This document shows positions 46,578 through 58,468 of a stretch of DNA of 64,000 nt, one piece after another. Below the pieces are notes generated by a model, which was not told where the DNA came from, did no database searches, and saw only the letters and a program-made list of their open reading frames with translations. Position 1 is the first letter of the stretch, and each line of letters starts with the position of its first letter. Origin of the DNA: Castor canadensis (taxonomy: Eukaryota > Chordata > Mammalia > Rodentia > Castoridae); contig NC_133397.1 of NCBI RefSeq assembly GCF_047511655.1, positions 128,300,308 to 128,364,307 of the forward strand, in the 5' to 3' direction. The position numbers and the translations under genes are program-made.

Positions 46578-47877
46578 CAGATTTCCTAAGTCTTGTCTAG
46601 AAATGTTCAAGCACTTTTGAACACTTTTTACAAATTTTGGTTACTAATTGGTCAGGCACAGCTACTTAAATTCTTTGCTGAGATAAATGAATTTTTTTTT
46701 GAAACTTGTGATATATGTCTAATTTCTGTAATGACAAAAACTTGAGCAGTGGCAATGACCATTACCTAATTCACTGAATTTAAAAGCTGCCAGAGGTAAA
46801 CAGAAAGAGGTAAGCTGCAGAAGTGAGAGTTCACTAAGCTAATAAGTAGCCTTCTTGGTTAGTGATTTGTGAGAGAGCTGCCTGCCATTGCCCTTGAGTT
46901 TTCTGGTGTTTTGTTTATCTTTGATGGTGGAAAGGAAGGCTTGGGTATAGCAATAGTGCTCAACGTTTGCCTGGGTTCACACATAAGGTTTGAAGCTACT
47001 GTAAGTGTAGAAATTACAAGCTCAGAAGTAATTTGAAATTAACAATATTTAGTAAAGGAGCTGTAAAGGGTACCAAGCATGGAGACCCCCCACCCCCACC
47101 CCCCACCATTTACATAAATCAGGACAGCAGTGATAGGAATACAGCTCTCATTTGTTTTGTGTAGTCTTGCCTTCACTCAGCTTCATATGCTGCTTTTTGA
47201 AAGATAACACTTTAGAGATAGATTTTTAAAAAACTATTTTCCCTTCGGAATATTCAACAACCTAGAATTAGTGTTTGTTTCTATAAAAATCAGTTGTAGC
47301 TTTACGTTTCTAATCCTGTTATTCATTCTACAGACTCATTCATTCTGCAAGTAGTTCTGAATAGGCACCCCTCCATGCTGAGCACTGTGCTGTGAGCAAA
47401 GAATAGGTGGTGTTGATTTCCTCAAAAGCATGTAGATGAGAAGACAGCCTTGCACTTGACTCCTCTGTGCTAAGTGCAGTGATGGAAACCATGGGACGCT
47501 CCAGGCCATCCATGTGCTGAAAAATCCCGCTCCAGTTTGGGGAAAAGGCAGGGAAGTACAGGTCATATATCCAGGAAATAGTAGAGCCAGGATTCAAATA
47601 GAAATTTGTCTCACATCAGAACATTGCATTTTTATTATATCATCCTGATTACCAAAATACTATTCAGATAACCATACATTTTTGTATAGTCAGAGCATGT
47701 TAGATTAGTGAACAACCTTAGGATGTGTTCTCAGCAAAGACATCTTTGTGGTGAGCCAGGATGAGCCAGAGGGGTGTGTGCACATGCATGTGCATTCTTA
47801 GGAAAGGCACAATAATCAGATTCTTTTACATGCTGAATGGACACTTCTGTATGGTTGTGTCATCTCATTCCTATAAT

Positions 47878-48000
47878 AACCTCCTGAAGTAGGTGCTACC
47901 AGGATGTTTTTCCCATTTTCTAAGTGAGCATACCAAAGTGAAGAGATGAACAGCTGGCTAGGTCATACTATAAGTGGCAGAGGAGGATTTTGAAAACATT
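47878..48000 (-). repeat. MIR SINE, antisense
   Basis: ATTCCTATAATAACCTCCTG, TTCCCATTTTCTAAGTGAGC, then TCATACTATAAGTGGCAGAG match the reversed MIR order. Confidence 0.65.
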
Positions 48001-48129
48001 TCTTTTTTCAAAGCTTGTATTTAGGCTTTATTTTTCGGGTGGTATTATAGATGGAAAAGGTGAACTTCTAAAATGATTTCTCAGACAACCTTGATAATTT
48101 ATTAAAAAAAAAACAATGCTCCATACCTT

Positions 48130-48335
48130 AGGAATTTGGGGGTTATTAAGAGCATGACTTTTATATCTAGGTTTAACTCCCAGTTCATCATTCATCAGCT
48201 GAGAACACAGACAAAATTGAACTTCTACACCTCAGCTTCCTCACTGAAAAGGAATGAGCGGCGGTTTGCCTGTCGTAGAGTGTCAGCATGACTGACATGC
48301 AATAAAGGAAAGCTGCTGCTATTAGTAGTACAGTG
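48130..48335 (+). repeat. MIR SINE
   Basis: TTAAGAGCATGACTTTTATA, GGTTTAACTCCCAGTTCATC, TCAGCTTCCTCACTGAAAAG, and a 3' end near AAAGCTGCTGCTATTAGTAG. Diverged but in MIR order. It ends about 140 bases before the exon. Confidence 0.7.
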
Positions 48336-48502
48336 TTCTGTTCACTACTAAAAATCTAAAAAGTGGAATATTAAGGTGGACTGTGAGCTGTTTGTGAAAA
48401 CCTAGTGTAATGTTTTCTAGGCTGATGTGATATTTATGTTTCTCTTTCTCTTTTTTGCTTTTTTTTTGCTCCCTTAAGGATTTCCGTTTTTCTGACTGTT
48501 TA

Positions 48503-48514
48503 ATGAGAGGATGA
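48503..48514 (+). promoter_or_regulatory. ARHGAP29: Minimal upstream ORF overlapping the ARHGAP29 start codon
   Basis: ATGAGAGGATGA encodes Met-Arg-Gly-stop, and its TGA overlaps the main ATG as ATGA. It is in a different frame from the protein. Such an arrangement could lower initiation at, or allow reinitiation on, the main start. That role is inference. Confidence 0.55.
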
Positions 48515-48715
48515 TTGCTCATAAACAGAAAAAAGCAAAGAACAAACGTGTTTGGATACCAGCCCAGCTCTCTGCGGATGCTACAGCTTCTGAAATGGGG
48601 CTCAAGTCCGTAAGTTCCAGCTCCATTTTTGATCCGGATTACATCAAGGAGTTGGTGAATGATATCAGGAAGTTCTCCCATGTGTTACTATATTTGAAAG
48701 AAGCTATTCTTTCAG
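48511..48715 (+). CDS. ARHGAP29: ARHGAP29 first coding exon (residues 1-68)
   Basis: Rho GTPase-activating protein 29 (PARG1) switches off RhoA-type GTPases at cell junctions and the actin cortex. It acts downstream of Rap1/Rasip1/Radil in endothelium and is linked to orofacial clefting. The exon starts after the acceptor CTCCCTTAAG (48479) and has a 32-base 5' UTR. It then codes for MIAHKQKK..., a serine-rich stretch and FDPDYIKELVNDIRKFSH, which I recognise as the ARHGAP29 N-terminus. The 205 coding bases end in phase 1 at the donor CAG|GTTTGT, a weak donor with T at position +3. This part precedes the F-BAR domain and contains none of the catalytic sequence. The full protein is about 1260 residues in human, so most of it lies right of this window. 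The start is supported by protein similarity. Reading past 48715 (to 48765) is intron read-through. Confidence 0.93.
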
Positions 48716-51069
48716 GTTTGTCAACTAATAGTTTTCTCTTAGCATTCTTGCTGGATACTTTATAAGAATTTAAATGCCAGGTCAGCTGCAGATAAGTGTG
48801 TACACAGTGGTAGGAGCAGGGCATTCCTGCTTTAGGCAGTTTACGACTTTCCCCCCCAAGTGTCGATGTTCACAGTATAAACCATTTTGTATCAGATAAC
48901 AGTGCAATGCACAATAAAAAGCTTTGTGAAGTGTGAGGGAACAAGACCACAGAAAGAAAACATCAGTTTCTGTGCATAGGGTAATTTGGGACCTTGTGAA
49001 TGGTAAGGCACTGATTTGGTGTTTAACAAGCAGATTGATGTTCTAATTACATTGTGGACACTTTCACCTAAGTCAGCTTTCGGTATATCTTCTTAACAAT
49101 CAAGTTAATTCTGCTTTGCTGATGTGTAACCTGCTGTGGAGGTAAGTGGTCATGGCAGCCTTCTTCTCTGTGGAGTTAGAGGTGTGTAAGGAGTACAAGA
49201 TGTGACTCGGTTGCCGTGTCCACACCCAGAAAGTGAGTGTTACTGGTGGTGTTGAAACTTAGATTTCAACAAACTTTCCTGTGTATAAGTTAAATGTTTA
49301 TTTGCTGATACGCGTTTTAGAAAACATACCCCAAAAGTACATTTGTACTTGTACTAAATTTAAGAGTTTATTTCTAACCTAACTATAATTTTTAAGTTGA
49401 AACCTTCAAAGTAATTGGAATAGAAGTAAAGCTTCAAAATTTTAGTATTTGAATTTTCCTTAAAACAGTAATCACATGTTGTTCTTTTGAGCTCTTGTAA
49501 ATAATAATAGAAAAAAGTGCTTCACACTCCCATTAATTTTAATACCTCGGTTCTGAAATTTTAATTACAGTTGATTAAATGGCAGTGAAGAGGTAACTTG
49601 TAGTTGGGGAGAGGCATCCTAAATCATTACTATCCTGGTGATAGATTTCTCACCCAGATGATGTGTCTGCCATCCATTTAGAGAAGCATAGTTTCATAAT
49701 CAAGATTTATTCTAACTGCATTATTTTTTTGAACTTATTTTTAAATTAATGTCTAGTAAAATTTATTCTTTTTGATGTACAGTTCATTGGTAGCTACGTT
49801 TTAAGGTAAAATTTAAAATAATGTAAACTAATGTATTAGTTGACAAATCATTTACCTCAGTTTAGGGTAAAGCATAATTTAATGTACCAATTTAAGTAAG
49901 TTTTAATTAATATAAGATTTCTAGTTAGAATTTCTATTTGTTACTTATTTTCTTTAGATTTATATCCTTTAAAATCCATAGTAATCCTTTATTTCACAGA
50001 TTTAAAATTATGGTAATTTAAAGGAAGCTGGGCCATTCACTAGCTTTAAAATTTTTATATGAGTTTTAATTTGTAAGTAGACAGTTCAGAGACTAGGAAG
50101 GAAGAGGATTGACAGCTGACTCTAAGTGAGAAAAGAGAAAGATGGTGGTAGTGTAAGACACGGGAGTCTATCCCTTGAAAGGAAAGGATACATGTAGGAA
50201 TATACTCACTGAAATTTAATTTAAAAATATTTATGGGCTTTATCCTTTAATAAGAAAGCCAGCACTTAAATACTTACAGATTATATCATGAGTAATTGAA
50301 AGCCTGGTAAATTAACCTTTAAAAATGGAACGGTTTCTACTAGTGTGCAGTGCCAGGGAATCGCCATTACTTATTTACTTTGGATCGATTTTAATGTTTG
50401 GCTGAAAGAGTCAAAGACTGGATGAATGTTGTGTTAGAAACTATTTGAAATTTAACACGAACTTGTTATTTCTGTCTTTGGAACGTTGTTATCAAAATCC
50501 AGAAATTTTCAGCTCCTTAGAATATCAGGCTGCTCCTCACTTACTTAGTTATTATAAGTACTGTGGCAGATATGGTCTTAGGAGACAGGTGAAATGTCTC
50601 AAATGCCATAGCAGTTTAAGGTGGAATTACATAGGAGCCTACAGATGTGGCCATGTGTACTAAGAACTGTTCCTGCACTTGTGTGCTTAGCTCCACAGCA
50701 GTAGACAGTGGCACCACAGCAGAGTTGTTTCACTGGTTTTTTTTGGAGCCTTGTCAGTATTTGTCTTTGCCTCTTTAAAATGAGGGGTGTCAGTTTTTTA
50801 GCATTGTTTATTACCTATTAATTCATGTCTGTTTTCTGTTAAAAAGCTGAAAAGTTAGCCCTTAAGAATGAAGGCTGTGACTGTGCATGATGTCACTTTT
50901 TCTGCTCGGAATGCCATTGTGATCCTTCAGCTGTAAGGAGACAGTGATGTGCAAAGTCATCTGTCTGTTGCCTCTGCTGTTGGGTCATACTGTTGAGGCT
51001 GGGCTTAGATAACAGCTTCCCAATCAGTTTCTGGAAGCAGTGGCTTCCTTTCCCCAAACTAGGTATGGG

Positions 51070-51240
51070 ATGATGTGTAGGCTGAGCATCTCTGACCCTA
51101 AAACCCAAAATCTGAAACGTTTTGAGCACCCTGGAGGTCACAAAGTCTTAGATTTCAGAGCATTTTGAATTTTGGGTTAATGCCTATGCCAGCCTTCCCA
51201 AATCTGACACACTTCCTGTCCAAGCATTTTGGACAAGGGA
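51070..51240. mobile_element. Possible MER-type DNA transposon relic
   Basis: GGCTGAGCATCTCTGACCCT, AAAACCCAAAATCTGAAACG, TTTTGAGCACCCTGGAGGTC and TTCCTGTCCAAGCATTTTGG follow the order of a mammalian MITE-like repeat with segments about TTGAGCATCCCTAATCC and AAGCATTTCGGATAAGGG. Subfamily uncertain. Confidence 0.5.
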
Positions 51241-53180
51241 TTCCCATCCTCCAAAATTGTATGTGGTGCTTTTCATCTTACAGAGTCTTTCACACCCAAA
51301 GAAATGTCATCATTGTCCCACAAAGGCCCATTTCACAGATGATGTGCAGGTACAACTGAGATTACATCATTGTGTCAGTCTCTTGCTGATAAGCAGTAGC
51401 TGCATTTGGAGCCAGAGCTCATTAATGCAGAATAGTTTATTCTTTTCATGCTAGCTCAGCTGCTTCATGTGACAGGTGCTGTGAAAACACTGCTCAGTTT
51501 CCACAATTTCATTGGCTAATTCTGCATTCTTGGGATTATTAAGACTTGTACTGGCCTGGATGTAGTTTAAGTTTAATTATAATTAAAAATTTAGTTCCTC
51601 AGTTGCAGTAGCCACCTTTCACATGCCAGGGGCTCCATATTGGAGGTTGAAGATACAGAAAATTCTGTCATTTCACAAATTTCTCCAGACAGTGCTGGTA
51701 GTTAGACATTTGGTCTTTATTATTATTGATGATATTAAGATGAGTTCTTGAGCTATAAATAGTTTTTCATTTCTATAGCATTCAAAGGATACCAGAACAA
51801 GAAGCAAATATAAGAAAATTTTATACAGAGATAGGAGTCCATTTGAGACTCCTCCTTGATTTGTCTTTGGAGTTGTAACTTCCCCTCTCTGATTTGAACC
51901 AGGGGTCATTTTCCAGTTGGGTTATCCAATTTGATGAAATTTGCAGTAACGGATGGCAGGAGAAGCTCTAGAAGGAGCACATGCCATCTAGATTGTACTG
52001 GTAGCTTTGGAACGTGACTTAAGTCATGCTCATTTTATTGAATGCTGTTTCCAGTCATGACCCATTTTACGCATGTCCCTTCCCCAGTGTCTTGGATGTA
52101 TGTGTGAGAGTTTCATGATAGTGATCTTAAATCCTGGTGTTCATGAAAGTTTCCCAGGGAGGACCATGAAGTTCATACCAAGCAATACTGGTTGAGGACC
52201 GGATCAGAAACAATGATTGTCTGTCTGTCAGAGAGCTCTGTGCTCTCAGCAGGAGCATGCAGGGATAAGACACACGTGCAGGTGTTCTCTGGTTTTAAAG
52301 ATTTACAATTAAAAATGGAGAGCCTAATGTGAGAGGTCCCTTCTCACTCAGAGGATAAGTGAGAGCATCTGGCTCTTCACTGTCCCGTGCTCACTCCAGA
52401 GATTTTCCCAGAGTCCATACTGGTAGCAGATGTGGAGTTCCAAGCTTTAGATCTTAGCCAGTGTGGTCAGTGTACATTATGAACATTACAACATACTATA
52501 TACTGCTGAAGGTATTCACTTACACATACGTACTTTGTTTAATTACAATAACGTAGGTGAACTTGTACAGAGTGAGTACTAATTCAGGCTTGTGGTTCTC
52601 CTCAAGAAGTAATGTGTTCTGAGTAACAGACTCACAGTATGTCTAGCTTGGCGTACTATCCATTCCAAGTGGAACATGGTTTAAAAAGGCCCAAAATCTG
52701 GGAATTTGAAGAGTGCAAGACTTTTCAATTAGACCAGAAGGAATAGTGCAGAATACCTTATTTTACTGCTGCTTGGTGCTTGCAAGTATCAGTCAACATC
52801 ATAAAATATGTTTGAAAGGAAACAAGTCTAATAATTCTTGTAGCTTTTTCGCTTTGATTGTATAATGCTATTTTAAAATGGATCTTAGTAGAAGTTAATC
52901 TTGTGGTTAGCATGGTGCCGTGTTTTTCTGGTGTTCTTTCTTTCCTTTTTCTTGGGGGATGGTGATACTTGAATAGGCTAGAAAGGAACATACAAACTTG
53001 TCACCAGTTTCAGATAGTTAAAAAAATGCCTTCAAATTCAAGAGCATATTTAATCATGTAAAAACATGACCCTTACCGCACGTAAGTGATAGCTTCTGAT
53101 GAATTCCAGATCCTAGATTTTACAGAACTGTAGTCAGAGGAGGTACATTAGCTTTCTAAAGCAAATTTTGTTGAACGTGC

Positions 53181-53372
53181 AGGGGTGCTGGTGGCTCATG
53201 CCTGTAATCCTAGCTACTCAGAAGGCAGAGATCAGGAGGACTGTGGTTTGAAGCCAGCCCGGGCAAACAGTTCATGAGACACTATCTTGAAAAAATCCAT
53301 CACAAAAAAGGATTGGTGGAGTGGCTCAAGGTATAAGCAGATTCAAGCCATAGTACTACACACACACAAAAA
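53181..53372 (+). repeat. Composite B1-like plus ID-like SINE
   Basis: The left part is 7SL-like: TGGCTCATGCCTGTAATCCT; AGCTACTCAGAAGGCAGAGA; CAGCCCGGGCAAACAGTTCA. The linker ATCCATCACAAAAAAGGATT joins it to a tRNA-like part (GGTGGAGTGGCTCAAGGTAT) ending in a CA-rich tail. It is a single SINE type, the sense-strand counterpart of the composite elements at 8.2 and 29.1 kb, and the best lineage marker in the window. Confidence 0.9.
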
Positions 53373-53907
53373 TTGAACAGTTGGGCTTAAAATTTAATAC
53401 CATTCATAACATGTAGTGAGTGGTTTTGGATTAATTTGCAGTTTCACTTGAATCCTGCCATGTGGATCAACTCACATTTTTCCCAGGGTGAATGTACAGG
53501 AGGTTATGTAAAAGCGTTCAGACAAATTTCAGTGGGTGTTAATTTTACCATTGATAGTTCTTAATTTTAGCCTCACAGTGTGCCAAAAATTCTTTGAGAT
53601 ATTAGAAACATGAAGCTGCCGGCCTTGGTGTGTCCTGCTTTGTCTCCTAGAAGTTACCCTCTTTAGAAGTGACTGCTAACAGGCACCACTTAGGAGAAGT
53701 TAGTGTGAATGTCACTACGCTGTAACTTCCTGACCAGTGAAGTATGAGTACAGGTAGTTCATTGGTTATACTTGTACTGGTTCACCACTCACAGTGACAA
53801 CTGGCTGAGTCAGAGGGAGTTAGAGCCTGCTCAGTCACACACTGCACATTAAGCCATGACTTCTTTAACTGTGTTGCCATGTGGCATAGTGACTAAGGTC
53901 ACAAATT

Positions 53908-54058
53908 TTAAGATGGATGTGGTAGTATATGCTTATAATCTCAGCACTGGGGAGGCCAAGGCAGGAGGATCACAAGTTCGACTCCAGCCTGGGCTACATA
54001 GAATGTCCCAAAGTCAGTGTAGGCTATGTAGTGAGACCATGTCTCGAAAGAAAGAAGT
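53908..54058 (+). repeat. B1-like SINE
   Basis: GGATGTGGTAGTATATGCTT, AATCTCAGCACTGGGGAGGC, CAGGAGGATCACAAGTTCGA, CTGGGCTACATAG and TGAGACCATGTCTC. The tail passes into a GGAAG purine tract. Confidence 0.92.
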
Positions 54059-54115
54059 GGGGGGAAGAAGGAAGGAAGAAAAGGAGGGAGAGGGAGATAG
54101 GAAGGAAGGAAGACA
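54059..54115. repeat. GGAAG/GGGA purine tract
   Basis: Purine-only stretch directly at the 3' tail of the B1 at 53908-54058, as expected for expansion from a SINE A-tail. Confidence 0.85.
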
Positions 54116-54164
54116 AAAACCCCAAATTTTTGAGGTAGAAGCACTTGAGGTAGAGTCCTCATTC

Positions 54165-54355
54165 TTCTGCTTGCTAGTAGTCTGCACTCTGGACAAGCTA
54201 TTTTGCTATTTCTTTCTGTGCCTCAGTTTCCACATCTATTTAAAGGAGCTAACAGTACCACATCATTGGGTTTTTATAAAGATATAATGAGCTCATCTTT
54301 GCAAAGCTCTGAGTAAGTATTATAAAAGTTGCTGTTGGTATTTGTAGAGTTCCCA
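54165..54355 (+). repeat. MIR SINE
   Basis: CTTGCTAGTAGTCTGCACTC, GCTATTTCTTTCTGTGCCTC, AGTTTCCACATCTATTTAAA, then GCTCTGAGTAAGTATTATAA in MIR order. Confidence 0.82.
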
Positions 54356-56324
54356 GGTCACTGGATAAAGAACGTTGCTGTTCCTTAGGGTTCACTTTTA
54401 TCCTGTAAACTCACTTTGGCAAAAACTAGAAGTTTCCTAATGATAAGTGCTGCTGCTTTTTCCCTCCTGCTGTTTTCATTCCTTTCCCTAGAGGCTAAGC
54501 TGAATTAACACAACTGATTTTAAAATTACTGTTAGTTTTTCTTTTCTGTTTTTAAATCAAGTTTTCCTGGTTTTTTCATTTATTTACTTAAGCATTTCCA
54601 TGAAGTGTTTGCAATATAAACAGTGCAGTATTGTGTTAGTGCATGAGAACCAAGAAGTGGAGCTGGCTGATCTGTTCTCACTTGATAAGCTGAATGAAGC
54701 AGAAAATAAAGGGCATGACAGTAAATTCAGATTGCCAAGAGTATTACAGGGCTAGGGACAGCAAGCAAAGGTCAGGTCCTCTTCCGGTGCTCTATATAGT
54801 TCACGCAGAGACTTGGGTTGGACTCTGTTATGTTCACACGTGTAACTCCTCTGCAGTGCAGACTAAACTGCATTTGTAATGTGGCCACTATGACACTTAA
54901 AAATCACCTTGTTTTCAGTGATAGGACTCAGTTAAATACTGTCATTTAATTGACAAGTCTAGAAATATTTTTATGTAATATATTCACAATGAGTATTTTA
55001 TTTCCATGCAGTCTACTGACTTAGATTTTATATATAAAATGAAATTTAAAAGTTTCTTTTCATTAATCAGAACATGGTGGGGCCTGCTCTTGAACGTAAT
55101 TCTCTGTGAGACACTTCTCTTTTCAAAGGTTTTCAGTTCGAATGCCTTGCAGGTTTACTAGTAATGATCATGATTTGGGTAGATTTGGACAATAAACACT
55201 TTCGCTTCTGTTAATTGATGCTTGTAGCCACCTTGTAAGGTAGGTTGAACAGTATTCTTACCAATTCTTTCTTGTCAATGGTGAATCTGAAGTCAGAGTA
55301 GCTAAGTCTTGTGTGTGCTGGTGTCAGGGGTGTGGCAGGTGGAGGAGTGGAGCCCAGGTTTCTTCTCGTGCACCTGTGCCTACCCCCACCAAGCAGCCAC
55401 CTTGCTTTACTTCCTCCTTGTCTACTGTGTGGGGAAGGACTGTTCAATGTTAGTGAAGAGCTGTTCAAACTCCTGCACTGTTTTGGAAAGTTATATTTTC
55501 AGTTTCAGAGGCTTTTGCCTCTGAAGAGAATTTGAGGTAGTTTTAGGTCTTCTAATGAAAAAAGAACATTGTTAAAGATGTAACTTTTTAAAACCATTTA
55601 TGCCATAGGCAGTTGAGAGCTTGCTAATTTATGAATGCCATGGAGTATTAGGATGCTTTGATGGGCAAGCCCTTGACCCTTCTGCCCAGTGTAGAGAGAA
55701 CTCATGAACTGTTGTCATTAATGTTTTCTTCAACATTCATTCTACTGTCTTACTGACTTGGGGAGTGTGCTCACTTGTAGGCAGTGCAGTTACTTATAGT
55801 GCAATTTGCAGCTCCTCTGAACTGTGTTATAAACAGCTTACTGTTTTTCAGTCAAGTCCATTTCCTACAAGAGCTTCCCTGTAGGCAAAAGGAAGCTTCA
55901 GGTTAGTAAGCCATTAGGAAAAGCTGTATCAGGTTTTCCTGTGATGTCTCTAGTGTGGGAAACAGTTTTTGTTTAGAAGTGTTGACCATACTAGAAATTA
56001 AAACTGACAGACTTGTAAAATATTTCATAATTTTAAACACTGATTTCTGCATATTTCACTTCCTTGACTCTGATAACACCAGTTCATCACCTTGACTTAC
56101 TTAGGCATTTAGGCCATTAAGATATTGAAGTTCTTGCTTTGTACCAAGCATTGACTTTAAATATTGATGGTTGTCATTGACACTCATTCAGAATCAAGCC
56201 TGAGACTTCAAAATGAGACAAAGTATTCTGACAGAATTTTCTAAGTATATTAATATCTATAGGTCTTACTGTGAACATTAGAATAAAAGATAAGAATGAC
56301 TTTTCTCTTCTAAGACTAACTGTA

Positions 56325-56630
56325 TTAATTAGCTTTGGGTCATTATAACAAAATCACAGTCCATGATCAGCCAGCCCCATAGTTTTGGGCCTGTGGCAAG
56401 GCAGCACATCATGGTGGCAGCACATGGTGGAACCAGTCCATTTATATCACAAGCAGTGGAGCAAAAGAGAAGAAGAGAAGGGACGGGGGGTCACAGATCT
56501 CTTCATGGACACATCCCCAGAGCCCTGATAATCTCTGAGCAGGGCCTTCCTCACAATAGTGCCACCCCGGGAACCAAGCCTGTAAACACAGGGGCCTTTG
56601 GGGGACATCCAGCATTCAAACTGTAGCACT
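56325..56630 (-). mobile_element. MaLR-like LTR remnant, antisense
   Basis: Begins TTAATTAGCTTTGGGTCATT, continues GGGCCTGTGGCAAGGCAGCA, and ends GGCCTTTGGGGGACATCCAG and TTCAAACTGTAGCAC. This is the reversed order of a rodent/mammal MaLR-type LTR with internal deletions. Confidence 0.7.
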
Positions 56631-57004
56631 AACATAGGCTAGGTTCAAAAGCAGTGAAGCAGAGCTCTGTGATCATCACTCAGCCTCAGCTTGGTGAGTA
56701 GACAGAATCACTTGCATATACTTGCACTATAGTACAAAGAAGAGACTGTTGTGTAAAAGTGGAATAAGACAGCAAGTTGGAAGTTTTGTAATTATTTCTT
56801 ACTGCTGCTCAAGTTATATTATTTCCCCAGGAGTTTCTTTTATGTCAGTGCAACTAGATTCCATGCCATTGCTGACCCATGTCATTAACCCATGTCGACT
56901 GCGGCCTACGATGATAGTTACTGACTGCAGATGTTTAAAGCAGGCTTGCTACACCCCAGCCTCCATTACAGTGATTCATGTGTTATAATTCATGTATTCT
57001 TAAT

Positions 57005-57160
57005 AACTCTATGAAGTCGTTCTCATCATCTGCTTTTCATAGGTGAGGAAGTAGGCACAGAGAGACCAAGTAACTGGCCTGAAGCTTCTCAGCCAAGAGT
57101 TGGAGTTCAGGGTCAGGGGGTCTGGCTGTGGAAGCTGTGCTTTTTTAACCACCGTACTGG
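57005..57160 (-). repeat. MIR SINE, antisense
   Basis: TTTTCATAGGTGAGGAAGTA, GGCACAGAGAGACCAAGTAA and GTTGGAGTTCAGGGTCAGGG precede TGTGCTTTTTTAACCACCGT: a reversed, nearly complete MIR. Confidence 0.85.
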
Positions 57161-57547
57161 ATTGGCTGAACTAAGGTAGACCTACTACCATCTATAGTTA
57201 CAGAATAAACAAAATAGCTACTGTTTGTTTAATTAAGATAATTCTTTAAACTGGATATTCATATTTTCCTTAGAGATTAAAAATTAAGGAATCAAAAATA
57301 TTATATGTGTGGGAAAAAGCCCCACCATGCATCAATTCCTAAAGTGATAGAGTTCCCATAGGGCCCTGCCCTATGGGAATAATAGGTTCCTTTATTTACT
57401 AACAACTTGTAACTGTTAAGAGTTAATGAACCAAAATCTTATAATAATTGATTATAATGGTGCATTATTATTAACTCAGATTCATAGTTCAAATTTTGAT
57501 AGATTCTTACTAATGTCCCTTTTCTAGGATTCTATCACAATACTTTT

Positions 57548-57747
57548 ATTTTGGTGATATTTGGGATTGAACTCAGGGCCTCAAGCTTGCTAGACAGGCG
57601 CCCTAACTCTTGAGCCACTCCACCAGCTGCTTTTTGTGAAGGATTTATTTCAAGGTAGGATCTTGCAACTGTTTTCCCAGGCTGACTTCAAACTGCGATC
57701 CTCCAGAGTAACTAGGATTACAGGCGTGAGCCAGGGCACCCAGCTTT
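57548..57747 (-). repeat. Composite ID-like plus B1-like SINE, antisense
   Basis: The tRNA part (GATATTTGGGATTGAACTCA; CTTGCTAGACAGGCGCCCTA; TTGAGCCACTCCACCAGC) is followed by a B1-like part (CCCAGGCTGACTTCAAACTG; AACTAGGATTACAGGCGTGA). It has the same order as the other composite SINEs read on the reverse strand. Confidence 0.88.
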
Positions 57748-58334
57748 ACCTTACATTTAGCTGTTGTGTCTCCTTACTCCTCCTTGTCTCTAAGTTTTCA
57801 AGGAGTCCTGCTCAGGTATTTGGTAGGAGCCCCTTAGTTAGAATTTTCTGGGTTTTTTCTCATGATTAGGCTGGGGCAATGGAATATTGGGAGGAAACCA
57901 CAGATGTACACTACTGTTTTCATCATGTCATATCAAGGGGACTTACTGCCAACATGACTTATCGCTGCTGTTGCTGACCTTGATCAGCTGTCTAATAGTG
58001 TTGGCCAAGTTTCTCCACTGTAAGGTTACTGTTTTGTACTTCTATGCAGACTGTTCTCTTTGGAGGAAGTCGCTGTGCACACGTAAGGGAGCTACACTTT
58101 GCCTCCTTGAGGCAAAGTATCTACACAAAGTATTTAGTGCCTTTTACACAAGGAATTCGTTCCTGCTGCAGTTATTAATTTATTCAATCACTTGTATCAA
58201 TTTGAACTCACAGATATTTATTTTCCGCTTTAGGTTATAAGCTAATACTATTTTATAGATTTACTACTCAAATTGTTGTAGCTTTGGCCATAGAAAGTCA
58301 ACTCTTGTACACCTTTGACATACTGGTCATCCTC

Positions 58335-58468
58335 CTCCCCTCCTATCCTTCCCCTTCCTCTTCCCCCTTCTTCCCTTCCTCCTCCTCCTCCTTCTCTTCC
58401 TTTCTCCTCCTTCCTCCTTATCCTCCTCCTTCTCTCTCTCTCTCTCTCTTTTCTCTCTCTCTCTCTTT

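Larger units (their letters stand above)
45521..48478 (+). other. ARHGAP29: ARHGAP29 intron 1 (3' part)
   Basis: AT-rich non-coding DNA between CpG island B and the first coding exon, ending in a polypyrimidine tract and the acceptor CTCCCTTAAG at 48478. Contains a (GT)n tract, a C-rich run near 47085-47108 and MIR pieces listed separately. Confidence 0.7.

Noticed and set aside
53856-54287. 143-codon frame in intron 2
   Set aside because: Runs through a B1 SINE, a purine tract and a MIR. It is repeat-derived.
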